From Victivallales bacterium (GTDB lineage: Bacteria; Verrucomicrobiota; Lentisphaeria; Oligosphaerales; Oligosphaeraceae): a DNA stretch of 5,499 nt. Positions 1 to 5,499 of this stretch are shown piece by piece (position 1 is the stretch's first letter; every line of letters begins with the position of its first letter). The translations under genes and the position numbers were made by a program. The DNA lies in the NCBI GenBank assembly GCA_017431185.1, contig JAFRLP010000178.1:1-5499 (forward strand). Reading direction: 5' to 3'. A model generated the notes under the pieces. It ran no database searches. It was not told where the DNA came from and saw only the letters and a program-made list of their open reading frames with translations.

Positions 1-773
1 AAGCCCAGGTCTTCGAAATTGGTCGCGGGGAATTTCGGCGTGGAGTCGCGGCAGGCGAAGTTGCCGGTGTATAAGGTGTAATTCCGCTTCAGGAAATCAT
101 TGACCCCCGGCTGCGCTTTGAACAGAGGCCAGCCCACCGAGGTCAGCGGCCTGGCGTTGAAACGCTGCCAGAAGGCCGCGCCTTCCCGCAGGTATTTCAG
201 GTCGGGCAGCGGTCGGGCTGCCTGGCGGGTGACCCCGACGGAGAACCGCTCCAGCGGCCTGGCTGGGAAACGTGGCCGCCGCAAGACCGCCACATGGTAG
301 CTTTTCCGCAGTTCCTCGCCGCCTGGAGCACCGAAGCGGATGCACAGCGTGCCCGACCTCCCCGCGCTCCCTTTCCTGGCACGGAAGAACAATGTCTGGC
401 CGGAACCCCAGGACACGCTGTCGGGATTCAGCGCTTTCAGGATGGCTTCCGGGAGAGCGAAGGTGCATGTGCGCTTGCCGTCCGCCGCATGGCTCTCCAG
501 TTTGAGTGGTTCGGTGCGCCCCATCCAACCTCGGTCGGCGGTGGCTGCCTCCAGCGCCAGGAAATCGGGCATCTCCACGGTGACGAGCGGTGATTTTTCG
601 GCCAAAGCGCGTCCGTCCGCCTTGAGTTTCAATGCAAGCGGATGCGGAAAGTCCTCCAGAAAGGCGTAGGAGTTGCCTTGCCAGTCAGCGGGGAATAACT
701 CCAATTGATGGAGGTCTTTGGCACGGAGCAGACCGGCTGACAGCAGTGCGATTGCAATGAGGAGTCTGGTCAT
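1..773 (-). CDS. Secreted protein of unknown function, N-terminal 257 residues (runs off the left edge)
   Basis: An open frame runs from an ATG at 773 to the window edge without a stop, giving 257 complete codons. The start is supported by an AGGA Shine-Dalgarno at 781-784, seven bases upstream. Residues 1-18 (MTRLLIAIALLSAGLLRA) form a clear signal peptide: one Arg, a hydrophobic core, and an AKD end that fits signal peptidase I. The product is therefore probably periplasmic or extracellular. Residues 20-165 look beta-rich, with short alternating strands and many Pro, Gly and Thr, consistent with a beta-sandwich module. From about residue 190 the character changes (LKYLREGAAFWQRF, TSVGWPLF, YTLYTGNFACRD), suggesting that a second, possibly catalytic, domain begins and continues outside the window. 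I recognise no family. It is the third gene of the minus-strand cluster, 24 bases after the pseudopilin stop, so a role in glycan handling is inferred from context only. Third codon positions are GC-rich, as in the other two genes of the cluster. Confidence 0.85.
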   Translation of the reverse strand, partial: MTRLLIAIALLSAGLLRAKDLHQLELFPADWQGNSYAFLEDFPHPLALKLKADGRALAEKSPLVTVEMPDFLALEAATADRGWMGRTEPLKLESHAADGKRTCTFALPEAILKALNPDSVSWGSGQTLFFRARKGSAGRSGTLCIRFGAPGGEELRKSYHVAVLRRPRFPARPLERFSVGVTRQAARPLPDLKYLREGAAFWQRFNARPLTSVGWPLFKAQPGVNDFLKRNYTLYTGNFACRDSTPKFPATNFEDLG

Positions 774-797
774 GGTGTTATCCTGCGTTGTGATTGC

Positions 798-1625
798 CTA
801 CCTTGCCGGATTAATCCATGCCGCACCTGCATAATTCACGCTGGGGAGCAGGCGGGAGGTCCCGACATGTCCATCCGCGAAGCCGAAGTTGCAGAAGCCG
901 CCGGTGACGGAGTCGTCGCGGCTGGTGCGTTTCACGCTTGTGCCATGCCTCGCCTCCAGGCAGGGATTGGCGGTGCTTTGGTTGATCATCGGGTCTTCCG
1001 AGACGATGTATATGCATGTGGCGTTGGTCTGGTTGTTGGCTGGATAGCCGCCGAAACAGCACATGTTTGATACTGAATAGCTGCCCAGGTCGCACCAGCG
1101 GGTGAAGGCGTCCGCCAGCAGCCCTGCCTGGCTGGGCTTCTTGAAGGAGGTGAGTTTGATTGGGGTGCAGGCTCCGTTGTTCCACTCCGAGGTTTGAGTT
1201 GACCAATCGCGGAAGCCGACGCTCCGTGACATGGTGTAGTTGGTGAGCCAAGTCCGCTGATTCGCCGTGATGGTCTTCCGCTCTGACGGACAGATGAGCA
1301 TTTTGTCCTCCGCCACCTGTTTGCCGTCAGCAGAGAAGCCTGTCGAGCCATACCATTTCCGCGAACCGACGCACTCCGTCCAGAAAACGTCCGCCTCGTG
1401 GGTGTCTTGCCTGGCGGGAACGGGGTAGTCGTCGTTATCGGAGGCATACATCAGGCTGACCAGCATGATTTGCTTCTGGTTGCTGGTGCAGTTGATGGCT
1501 CTTGCCTTCTCTCTCGCCTTGCTCAAGGCGGGCAAAAGCATCGCGGCCAGTACGCTGATGATGGCGATGACGACCAGCAATTCGATGAGCGTGAATGTCT
1601 TCTTTGGTACGGAGATGTTTTTCAT
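798..1625 (-). CDS. Type II secretion-like pseudopilin with N-methylation leader and H-X-DG domain
   Basis: The product has 275 residues. It starts with a short basic leader (residues 1-10, [10 protein letters not shown]), then the prepilin signature FTLIE at 11-15 and a hydrophobic helix to about residue 34. The helix continues into [20 protein letters not shown], the usual amphipathic extension. Glu15 corresponds to Glu5 of a mature pilin. The residue before the expected cleavage site is Thr10 rather than the canonical Gly; proteins of this lineage often lack that Gly. MLICPSE (109-115) and ADGHV (250-254) are hallmarks of the prepilin-type 'H-X9-DG' family common in Lentisphaerota and Planctomycetota. 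Here the conserved His (227) and the DG (251-252) are 23 residues apart instead of 9. Ten cysteines follow the leader. The frame is open further upstream, to an ATG at 1808, but the start at 1625 is right: it has GAGG at 1632-1635 with six bases between, and the longer form would overlap the glycosidase gene and bury the leader. The protein is expected in the inner membrane, exposed to the periplasm. Its exact function is unknown. Confidence 0.93.
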   Translation of the reverse strand: MKNISVPKKTFTLIELLVVIAIISVLAAMLLPALSKAREKARAINCTSNQKQIMLVSLMYASDNDDYPVPARQDTHEADVFWTECVGSRKWYGSTGFSADGKQVAEDKMLICPSERKTITANQRTWLTNYTMSRSVGFRDWSTQTSEWNNGACTPIKLTSFKKPSQAGLLADAFTRWCDLGSYSVSNMCCFGGYPANNQTNATCIYIVSEDPMINQSTANPCLEARHGTSVKRTSRDDSVTGGFCNFGFADGHVGTSRLLPSVNYAGAAWINPAR

Positions 1626-1631
1626 GGCAAA

Positions 1632-1635
1632 CCTC
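1632..1635 (-). promoter_or_regulatory. Ribosome binding site of the pseudopilin gene
   Basis: GAGG on the minus strand, six bases before ATG 1625, sits in the 26-base gap after the glycosidase stop. It decides the start in favour of the short prepilin leader against in-frame ATGs inside the glycosidase gene. Confidence 0.7.
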
Positions 1636-1651
1636 GTTTTTGGGTGATGAA

Positions 1652-3748
1652 TCAAATGTATGTCGAAAGCCGTGAATTGATGTTCAGAAGTCCTGAGGAG
1701 CGCAGCAGGAACCAGGCGGGGGCGCAACTCCAGGCATGGCATTCGCTGCGGCAGGGGCCAGGCTTTTCGGGGAAGGTTGTGCTGCCGTTGTCCAGCATCT
1801 TCTCCCATGGCGCATAGTGCGCCCGCAGTTCCTGGGGCGTCCCGTATTTCATGATGGCGGCCAGCAGGTAGAACGAAAAGTACATCGACATCTGTTTCAG
1901 GCTGGAATCCGCGTAGATTTCCCGAAGGAAGGCGGGGCGTTCTGGTTCCGGCACCGCCCCGAACAGCACAGCCAGAACGTTGGCGTGAAGGCTCAGCCAG
2001 TCCGTGTGGCCTGGCGAATCCAGATAACGCTTTGTGGTCGAATCATAGCACTGCATGTTGACCGCATTCAGCGTTTTTTCCGCGCGGATCTGCATGTCTT
2101 TTGATGCGGAACGGCGGTCGGTTATGAGTTCCAGGTTCGCTGTGCGCGTCAATGCTTCGGCGTAGAACAGGTTGAGGATGGTTTCAGGCACGTTTTTCCC
2201 CCTGTCGGATGCCCCGCTGGGCCAGCCAGGAACCCAGTCGGTGTAATGCCAGCCTGGCAACGGGCCTACCAAGCCATCTGGACGACGGGCGCGCTCAAAG
2301 GCGCCCAGCATGTTCTCCACGTTGGGCAACAGTTCCCGAACCAGTTCCAGGTCGCCGAACACGGCATAGTGGTCGTGGAGCATCAGTGTCCGGATGAGGG
2401 AGTATTCGGGGATGACCTGACGGAAGGCCGACGGGTAGCGGGATTGCGTCAGGCCATCGCTGGACTGGGAGGCCGCGATGCAGCGCAGGGCATGGCGGCC
2501 CAAGTCGTCTTTCCCGTACACAGCATACGAGGCCAGCGCCTCGATTCGGGAGTCCCCTGCATATTGGAGTTGCTCGTAGTAGGGACAGGCCTCGAAATGC
2601 TCATGCGAACAGCAGTCCAGAGTATGGCAGGCAGTCTGGTAAATCCTCTCCAGCATCGGGTCTTGTGGGGAATGGAACTCTCGGGCGATGCCGAATGGGT
2701 AGGTGACGAAGGCAATCTCCAGGCGGATGTCCGTCAGGGGTGTCACAAGGTCAAAAGCCAGTTCCAGGAAGCGTCCTGAACGATACCAGAAGGAGTCATA
2801 TTGCCAGGGCGCGCTGGTCAGGTGAAGCAGGTCGCCGTACCCCTTGACCCCGACCGTGCCAGGCGGGGTGTGGGTTTTGGCTCCTCGTTTGTCAAAAAGC
2901 GTCTCGGAATAGGCAAGACGGCAGGTGCCGTTCCCGCCATTGCCGCAGAAACGAACCATGAAGGTCTGATTGCGCCCCAAGTCCAGCAGGATGGTGTGCT
3001 TTCCTGGCTGGCAGCTGCCAGTCAGCCTGCCGTCATGCAGGGCGAGTGTCTTTGGGCCCGCAAGTATTTTCGCAATGGGGGAGAACGTCTCCCGCATTTG
3101 GTTCAGGGGACGCTTCGCCAGATTCCAGGGCGTGTCAGGGTCGGTCTGGTAGGCATTGCGGAACTCCGCATTGCCCAGAACTGCGGGCGTCACCCATTTG
3201 CCAAGGGGCTTGGGGGAACTGCGCCAGTCGGCGCGGTAACGCCGAAAGTCAACTTCATCCATGGGCGGCGCGGGGATTCGAGCGTTGCCCTGCCAGGCTT
3301 TCCTCCAGGGGATGGGACGGCGCCCCCAATCCCGTGTGACAAGCCATCCTTGGGGCAACTCCATGCGTTCATCTCCTGCGAATCCAGCGACCATGAATCC
3401 GCCTCCTGCGTGCATTTCGGCCCAGGGGGCCGCGCTCCATCGCCAGGCCTCGCTCCACACCACGGCCTCCGCCGCAAAGATATGCTCGCCAGCGGGAAGA
3501 GTGCCCTGGTATTCGTCATGGAAGTAATGGTCGAGGTCTCCGCGCAGGGGGCCGCGGCCAAGTAGATGTCCGTCCAGATAGAAGGTGATGCGGTTGTCGG
3601 CGGAAACCGCCAGATGGTAGGATGTGTTTTGGGGACAGCAGACGGTTTTTCGGAACAGCGTGTAGCCTGCCTCATGTTCGGTGCGCTCGGGATGCCATGC
3701 CCAGACTGGCCGATGGGACAGGTGGTTGTTCTTTGTGTGGTCGCTCAT
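1652..3748 (-). CDS. GH78-like alpha-L-rhamnosidase (six-hairpin glycosidase), cytoplasmic
   Basis: The product has 698 residues. Family members typically hydrolyse terminal alpha-L-rhamnose by inversion, using an (alpha/alpha)6 barrel. Residues about 30-145 look like a jelly-roll module ([18 protein letters not shown] at 54-71 is a typical strand-turn motif). Residues about 220-350 form a second beta domain, and the barrel spans about 360-650. The barrel opens with [18 protein letters not shown] (382-399), followed by [15 protein letters not shown]. Near the C-terminus come GSTTFPE (655-661) and CHAWSCAP (670-677). By comparison with remembered GH78 enzymes, Glu392 would be the general acid and Glu661 the base. 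The Asp that normally precedes the Cys-Pro is Ala387 here. There is no signal peptide, so the enzyme probably acts in the cytoplasm on imported oligosaccharides. ATG 3748 is chosen over ATG 3802 because GGAG (3760-3763) and a promoter (3774-3802) lie between them. It is the first gene of the operon. Exact substrate is uncertain; other six-hairpin specificities are possible. Confidence 0.87.
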   Translation of the reverse strand: MSDHTKNNHLSHRPVWAWHPERTEHEAGYTLFRKTVCCPQNTSYHLAVSADNRITFYLDGHLLGRGPLRGDLDHYFHDEYQGTLPAGEHIFAAEAVVWSEAWRWSAAPWAEMHAGGGFMVAGFAGDERMELPQGWLVTRDWGRRPIPWRKAWQGNARIPAPPMDEVDFRRYRADWRSSPKPLGKWVTPAVLGNAEFRNAYQTDPDTPWNLAKRPLNQMRETFSPIAKILAGPKTLALHDGRLTGSCQPGKHTILLDLGRNQTFMVRFCGNGGNGTCRLAYSETLFDKRGAKTHTPPGTVGVKGYGDLLHLTSAPWQYDSFWYRSGRFLELAFDLVTPLTDIRLEIAFVTYPFGIAREFHSPQDPMLERIYQTACHTLDCCSHEHFEACPYYEQLQYAGDSRIEALASYAVYGKDDLGRHALRCIAASQSSDGLTQSRYPSAFRQVIPEYSLIRTLMLHDHYAVFGDLELVRELLPNVENMLGAFERARRPDGLVGPLPGWHYTDWVPGWPSGASDRGKNVPETILNLFYAEALTRTANLELITDRRSASKDMQIRAEKTLNAVNMQCYDSTTKRYLDSPGHTDWLSLHANVLAVLFGAVPEPERPAFLREIYADSSLKQMSMYFSFYLLAAIMKYGTPQELRAHYAPWEKMLDNGSTTFPEKPGPCRSECHAWSCAPAWFLLRSSGLLNINSRLSTYI

Positions 3749-3759
3749 AGTGTGTTTTT

Positions 3760-3763
3760 CTCC
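3760..3763 (-). promoter_or_regulatory. Ribosome binding site of the glycosidase gene
   Basis: GGAG on the minus strand lies 11 bases before ATG 3748, at the long end of normal spacing. Because it and the promoter lie downstream of the alternative ATG at 3802, it fixes the start at 3748. Confidence 0.6.
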
Positions 3764-3773
3764 GCAGTTTTTA

Positions 3774-3802
3774 ATTATACCACAGAAATGGGGATGGCAC
3801 AA
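3774..3802 (-). promoter_or_regulatory. Sigma70-like promoter of the glycosidase-pseudopilin operon
   Basis: Read on the minus strand, a -35 box TTGTGC (3797-3802) is separated by exactly 17 bases from a perfect -10 TATAAT (3774-3779). Transcription would start near 3767, leaving a leader of about 20 bases that contains the GGAG ribosome site. The -35 box matches the consensus at only three of six positions. An A/T tract at 3817-3834 lies about 15 bases further upstream, roughly where an UP element would be. A weak -35 with a perfect -10 would suit a promoter that needs an activator, but this is inference. Confidence 0.6.
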
Positions 3803-3937
3803 TGTTAATTCCTATCTTTTTTTATGGTAAAAAACTACCTTGCATGGAACAGGTCATGAAAGACTTACTGGTGAGATAGTGTCTTTTTCTTCTTGAAAAG
3901 GTGCTTTTTGACTTTGAAAGAAGCTGTTGTAAATTCA

Positions 3938-3952
3938 TGCAAAAGTATTGCA
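3938..3952. promoter_or_regulatory. Dyad TGCAA-N5-TTGCA, possible operator
   Basis: TGCAA (3938-3942) and TTGCA (3948-3952) form a perfect 5-bp inverted repeat around AAGTA. It lies about 26 bases upstream of the -35 box of the methyltransferase promoter and shares its TTGCA half-site with the palindrome at 3977-3984. A binding site for the methyltransferase's own helix-turn-helix is a reasonable guess. Short dyads also occur by chance in AT-rich DNA. Confidence 0.3.
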
Positions 3953-3976
3953 CAACGATTAATTTGCTTTTGCCTG

Positions 3977-3984
3977 CTTGCAAG
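3977..3984. promoter_or_regulatory. Palindrome CTTGCAAG over the -35 box, possible operator
   Basis: This perfect 8-bp palindrome contains the whole TTGCAA -35 element of the methyltransferase promoter. A protein bound here would block RNA polymerase. It carries the same TTGCA core as the dyad 35 bases upstream (centre to centre). Confidence 0.3.
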
Positions 3985-4007
3985 TTCAATTTCACAAGCC
4001 ATATTAT
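3978..4007 (+). promoter_or_regulatory. Sigma70-like promoter of the methyltransferase gene
   Basis: A -35 box TTGCAA (3978-3983, four of six consensus) and a -10 box TATTAT (4002-4007, five of six) are separated by 18 bases. Transcription would begin near 4014. That leaves only about seven bases before the ATG at 4021 but about 46 bases before the ATG at 4060, which favours the second start. Confidence 0.5.
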
Positions 4008-4050
4008 CTAACCTTGACCAATGTTGTGTAATCTTCGATTGAAACCTTTC

Positions 4051-4056
4051 GGGAAG
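4051..4056 (+). promoter_or_regulatory. Weak ribosome binding site for the methyltransferase start at 4060
   Basis: GGGAAG is a poor, purine-rich Shine-Dalgarno only three bases before ATG 4060. Nothing like a Shine-Dalgarno precedes the other in-frame ATG at 4021 (the bases before it are CTTGACCA). The site supports start 4060 but does not prove it. Confidence 0.35.
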
Positions 4057-4059
4057 AAC

Positions 4060-5286
4060 ATGCCGAACGAATACTATAGCATAGCAGAGGTGGCAGACAT
4101 GCTCTCGGTCTCGAAGGAGACCTTAAGACGCTGGGATGCCAACGGAAAACTTGTCCCCATAAGACATCCAATGAACAATTACCGGGTCTATCATCACGAC
4201 CAGCTTCTGATATTCGATGAAGCTAAGCTGATGTTCAACTCCATGTGGGACGAGGAGATGAAAACCACTCCCAAACGCCCATACACCGACATTGAACTGT
4301 TTGCTGGCGCTGGGGGATTGGCTCTTGGTCTGGAGATGGCTGGCTTCAAGCACGTCGCCTTGAACGAGTTGATGAGGGATGCCTGCGACACTTTGCGCAG
4401 GAATCGTCCGAAATGGAATGTCCTTGAGGGTGACGTGGCCCAAATGTCATTTGATGCCTATTGTGGACAAGTTGATATGGTGTCTGGCGGTTTCCCGTGC
4501 CAGGCTTTTTCCTATGCTGGAAAAAAACTTGGTTTTGAGGACACGCGCGGCACGCTGTTCTATCAGTTTGCAAGGGTGGTGAAGGAAGTGCAGCCCAAAA
4601 TCTTCCTCGGTGAGAATGTCCGTGGCCTGCTTGAGCACAACGAGGGAAAGACAATGGCAACCATCACGGATGTCATCCATGAACTTGGCTATGCGCTGGT
4701 GGAACCGCGTTTTCTCAAGGCCATATTCTACATGGTTCCCCAGAAGAGGGAACGCCTGTTCCTTGTCGGCATCAGAAATGACCTAGCCGACAGACTGACA
4801 TTCACATGGCCGTCCCCATACAAGCGAATACTTACCCTGCGGGATGCGCTCAAGGCCGGTGAACTGTATCCGACGGACGTGCCAGATTCCCCTGGGCAAA
4901 AGTACCCGCAGCGCAAACAGGAGATTCTGTCCCATGTTCCGCAGGGGGGATATTGGAGGGACTTGCCAGTTGAAATGCAGAAGGAGTATATGAAGGGGTC
5001 CTTCAGCCTGCCAGGGGGGAAAACCGGGATGGCGCGTCGTCTCTCCTGGGACGAGCCATCCCTGACATTGACCTGTGCTCCCGCCCAGAAGCAGACAGAG
5101 CGCTGTCATCCAGAGGAGACAAGACCGCTGACCACCCGTGAATACGCTCGAATCCAGACATTCCCCGACGACTGGGAATTTTCGGGGAAGATGGACAGTG
5201 TGTACAAGCAGGTCGGAAATGCCGTTCCAGTCAATCTCGCCTACGCCATGGGGCGCGCGCTTGTGAGGATGTTGAACCAACTTTAA
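4060..5286 (+). CDS. DNA cytosine-C5 methyltransferase with N-terminal MerR-like helix-turn-helix
   Basis: The product has 408 residues and transfers methyl from S-adenosylmethionine to carbon 5 of cytosine in a specific DNA site. Residues 5-52 (YYSIAEVADMLSVSKETLRR onward, then PIRHPMNNYRVYHHDQL) match a MerR/excisionase-type winged helix-turn-helix. The catalytic domain follows: motif I DIELFAGAGGLALGLE (77-92), motif IV GGFPCQAFS (143-151) with catalytic Cys147, motif VI ENVRGL (185-190) with Glu185, motif VIII VPQKRERLFLVG (226-237), a target-recognition region at about 250-350, LTTREYARIQTFPDDW (357-372), and motif X QVGNAVP (384-390). All key residues are intact, so it should be active. 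The target sequence cannot be read from the protein. ATG 4060 is preferred; ATG 4021 would add 13 residues with no clear function. The extra N-terminal domain resembles the idea of autoregulating restriction-modification methyltransferases, and two palindromes lie in its promoter region. It is divergent from the glycan operon and less GC-rich, which suggests acquisition by transfer. Confidence 0.95.
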   Translation: MPNEYYSIAEVADMLSVSKETLRRWDANGKLVPIRHPMNNYRVYHHDQLLIFDEAKLMFNSMWDEEMKTTPKRPYTDIELFAGAGGLALGLEMAGFKHVALNELMRDACDTLRRNRPKWNVLEGDVAQMSFDAYCGQVDMVSGGFPCQAFSYAGKKLGFEDTRGTLFYQFARVVKEVQPKIFLGENVRGLLEHNEGKTMATITDVIHELGYALVEPRFLKAIFYMVPQKRERLFLVGIRNDLADRLTFTWPSPYKRILTLRDALKAGELYPTDVPDSPGQKYPQRKQEILSHVPQGGYWRDLPVEMQKEYMKGSFSLPGGKTGMARRLSWDEPSLTLTCAPAQKQTERCHPEETRPLTTREYARIQTFPDDWEFSGKMDSVYKQVGNAVPVNLAYAMGRALVRMLNQL

Positions 5287-5304
5287 CCACAGATTTTCAC
5301 GACT

Positions 5305-5382
5305 AAAAACCACCCTAATTTGAGGCTGTAAATCATGTGATTCCATGCTCAAATTGCACGCGCCTTCAGCCATAATTAGGGT
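5305..5382. terminator. Imperfect inverted repeat, possible bidirectional terminator
   Basis: ACCCTAATT-TGA-GGCTG (5312-5328) can pair with CAGCC-AT-AATTAGGGT (5367-5382): 9 bp plus 5 bp around a small internal loop, with a 38-base apical loop. On the minus strand the stem is followed by a five-T run (complement of 5305-5309); on the plus strand it is followed by TTTATT. It begins 26 bases after the methyltransferase stop, and the right arm covers the stop codon of the convergent ORF. The long loop is unusual for an intrinsic terminator. A competing 8-bp hairpin, AATTTGAG (5317-5324) with CTCAAATT (5348-5355), uses part of the left arm. Confidence 0.4.
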
Positions 5383-5499
5383 TTATTCCAGATATTATCA
5401 GCGGCATTCTCCCAATGCCATTCAAGCCACCTGCTCTTCCAAAATTCCATTTTGTGCATGTTTTTTTCTCTTTTTTTGTCTTCCACGGCCTTGAAATCC
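5376..5499 (-). CDS. C-terminal end of an unidentified convergent protein (runs off the right edge)
   Basis: On the minus strand a frame is open from the window edge to a TAA at 5376-5378, giving 40 residues. The end reads as a plausible protein: a charged helix (KAVEDKKREKN) followed by an aromatic stretch (MEFWKSRWLEWHWENAADNI) and WNKP. This composition is more protein-like than the two other minus-strand frames, of which one closes after 25 codons and the other gives 43 residues ending in GINPNYG. I do not recognise the family. Its position, converging on a solitary cytosine methyltransferase, makes a restriction endonuclease or mismatch-repair (Vsr-like) nuclease a possible guess, but no nuclease motif is visible in this fragment. 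With so short a piece, a chance open frame cannot be excluded. Confidence 0.42.
   Translation of the reverse strand, partial: DFKAVEDKKREKNMHKMEFWKSRWLEWHWENAADNIWNKP

Larger units (their letters stand above)
3749..4059. other. Divergent AT-rich intergenic region
   Basis: These 311 bases separate the minus-strand glycan operon from the plus-strand methyltransferase. They are visibly richer in A and T than the flanking genes. They hold one promoter candidate per direction, two TTGCA-based palindromes, and a 7-bp AT-only hairpin (3818-3834, TGG loop). I found no convincing gene. The longest ATG frames seen here are 11 codons (3824) and 24 codons (3937) on the plus strand, and neither has a good ribosome binding site. 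Confidence 0.8.

Noticed and set aside
97..669. Several open frames on both strands across 97-669
   Set aside because: They are shadows of the secreted-protein gene: low-complexity Arg/Pro/Ala-rich translations without ribosome sites, while the true frame has a signal peptide and stays open across the whole region.
1626..1808. N-terminal extension of the pseudopilin by 61 residues to an ATG at 1808
   Set aside because: It overlaps the glycosidase coding sequence, would place the prepilin leader in the middle of the protein, and has a worse start context than ATG 1625 with its GAGG site.
2801..3565. A 254-residue plus-strand open frame opposite the glycosidase gene
   Set aside because: It is antisense to a gene with clear family motifs, has no recognisable domain, and its openness follows from the GC-rich codon use of the opposite strand.
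3749..3802. Extension of the glycosidase by 18 residues to an ATG at 3802
   Set aside because: The promoter -10 box and the GGAG ribosome site lie within this stretch, so the transcript would begin downstream of that ATG.
3818..3834. AT-only hairpin (7 bp, TGG loop) as an intrinsic terminator
   Set aside because: The stem has no G or C, no gene ends nearby, and it lies upstream of the minus-strand promoter; an A/T-rich upstream element is more likely.
3840..4010. Repeated TTGC and CTTTTT words as a CRISPR or tandem repeat array
   Set aside because: The words are short, irregularly spaced and have no constant repeat length; they reflect AT-rich composition.
3937..4011. A 24-codon plus-strand frame upstream of the methyltransferase, as a leader peptide
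   Set aside because: No good Shine-Dalgarno is present, and the frame overlaps the promoter elements at 3978-4007, so it would not be transcribed from that promoter.
4783..5373. A 196-residue minus-strand open frame opposite the methyltransferase
   Set aside because: The methyltransferase motifs on the plus strand are unambiguous through this region; the antisense translation shows no domain.
5345..5494. A 49-residue plus-strand open frame at the right edge
   Set aside because: The translation is Cys/Phe-rich with no start site support, and the opposite frame ending at 5376 reads as a more natural protein tail.

Overview
The window most resembles a member of the PVC bacteria, probably Lentisphaerota (Victivallis-like). 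The main reason is a pseudopilin of the type these genomes carry in very many copies: a short leader, then [20 protein letters not shown], a MLICPSE segment and a C-terminal 'ADGHV' signature. It sits inside a carbohydrate-utilisation cluster beside a GH78-like rhamnosidase, an arrangement also typical of that group. The assignment rests on remembered family features, not on a search.

Left part (1-3748), minus strand. Three genes lie head to tail with gaps of 26 and 24 bases and look like one operon, transcribed right to left. They are a 698-residue six-hairpin glycosidase related to alpha-L-rhamnosidases (3748-1652), a 275-residue H-X-DG-type pseudopilin (1625-798), and the first 257 residues of a secreted protein of unknown function (773 to the window edge). 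A sigma70-like promoter (TTGTGC, 17-base spacer, TATAAT) stands just upstream of the glycosidase gene. The glycosidase has no signal peptide; the other two products are exported or membrane-anchored. Their physical linkage suggests one glycan-processing pathway, but the substrate is not shown by the sequence.

Middle (3749-4059). This is an AT-rich divergent intergenic region of 311 bases with a promoter for each direction, a TGCAA-N5-TTGCA dyad and a CTTGCAAG palindrome that overlaps the -35 box of the plus-strand promoter.

Right part (4060-5499). A cytosine-C5 DNA methyltransferase (408 residues) carries an N-terminal MerR/excisionase-like helix-turn-helix. All the main C5-methyltransferase motifs are present. 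The helix-turn-helix, together with the palindromes in front of the gene, suggests it may control its own expression, as some restriction-modification methyltransferases do. It is followed by an imperfect inverted repeat that may act as a bidirectional terminator, and then by the C-terminal end of a convergent minus-strand ORF that runs off the window. That ORF is a candidate for the cognate restriction enzyme, on position only. The right part looks like a defence or restriction-modification unit set beside a metabolic operon.

No tRNA, rRNA, CRISPR array, insertion sequence or transposase was seen.
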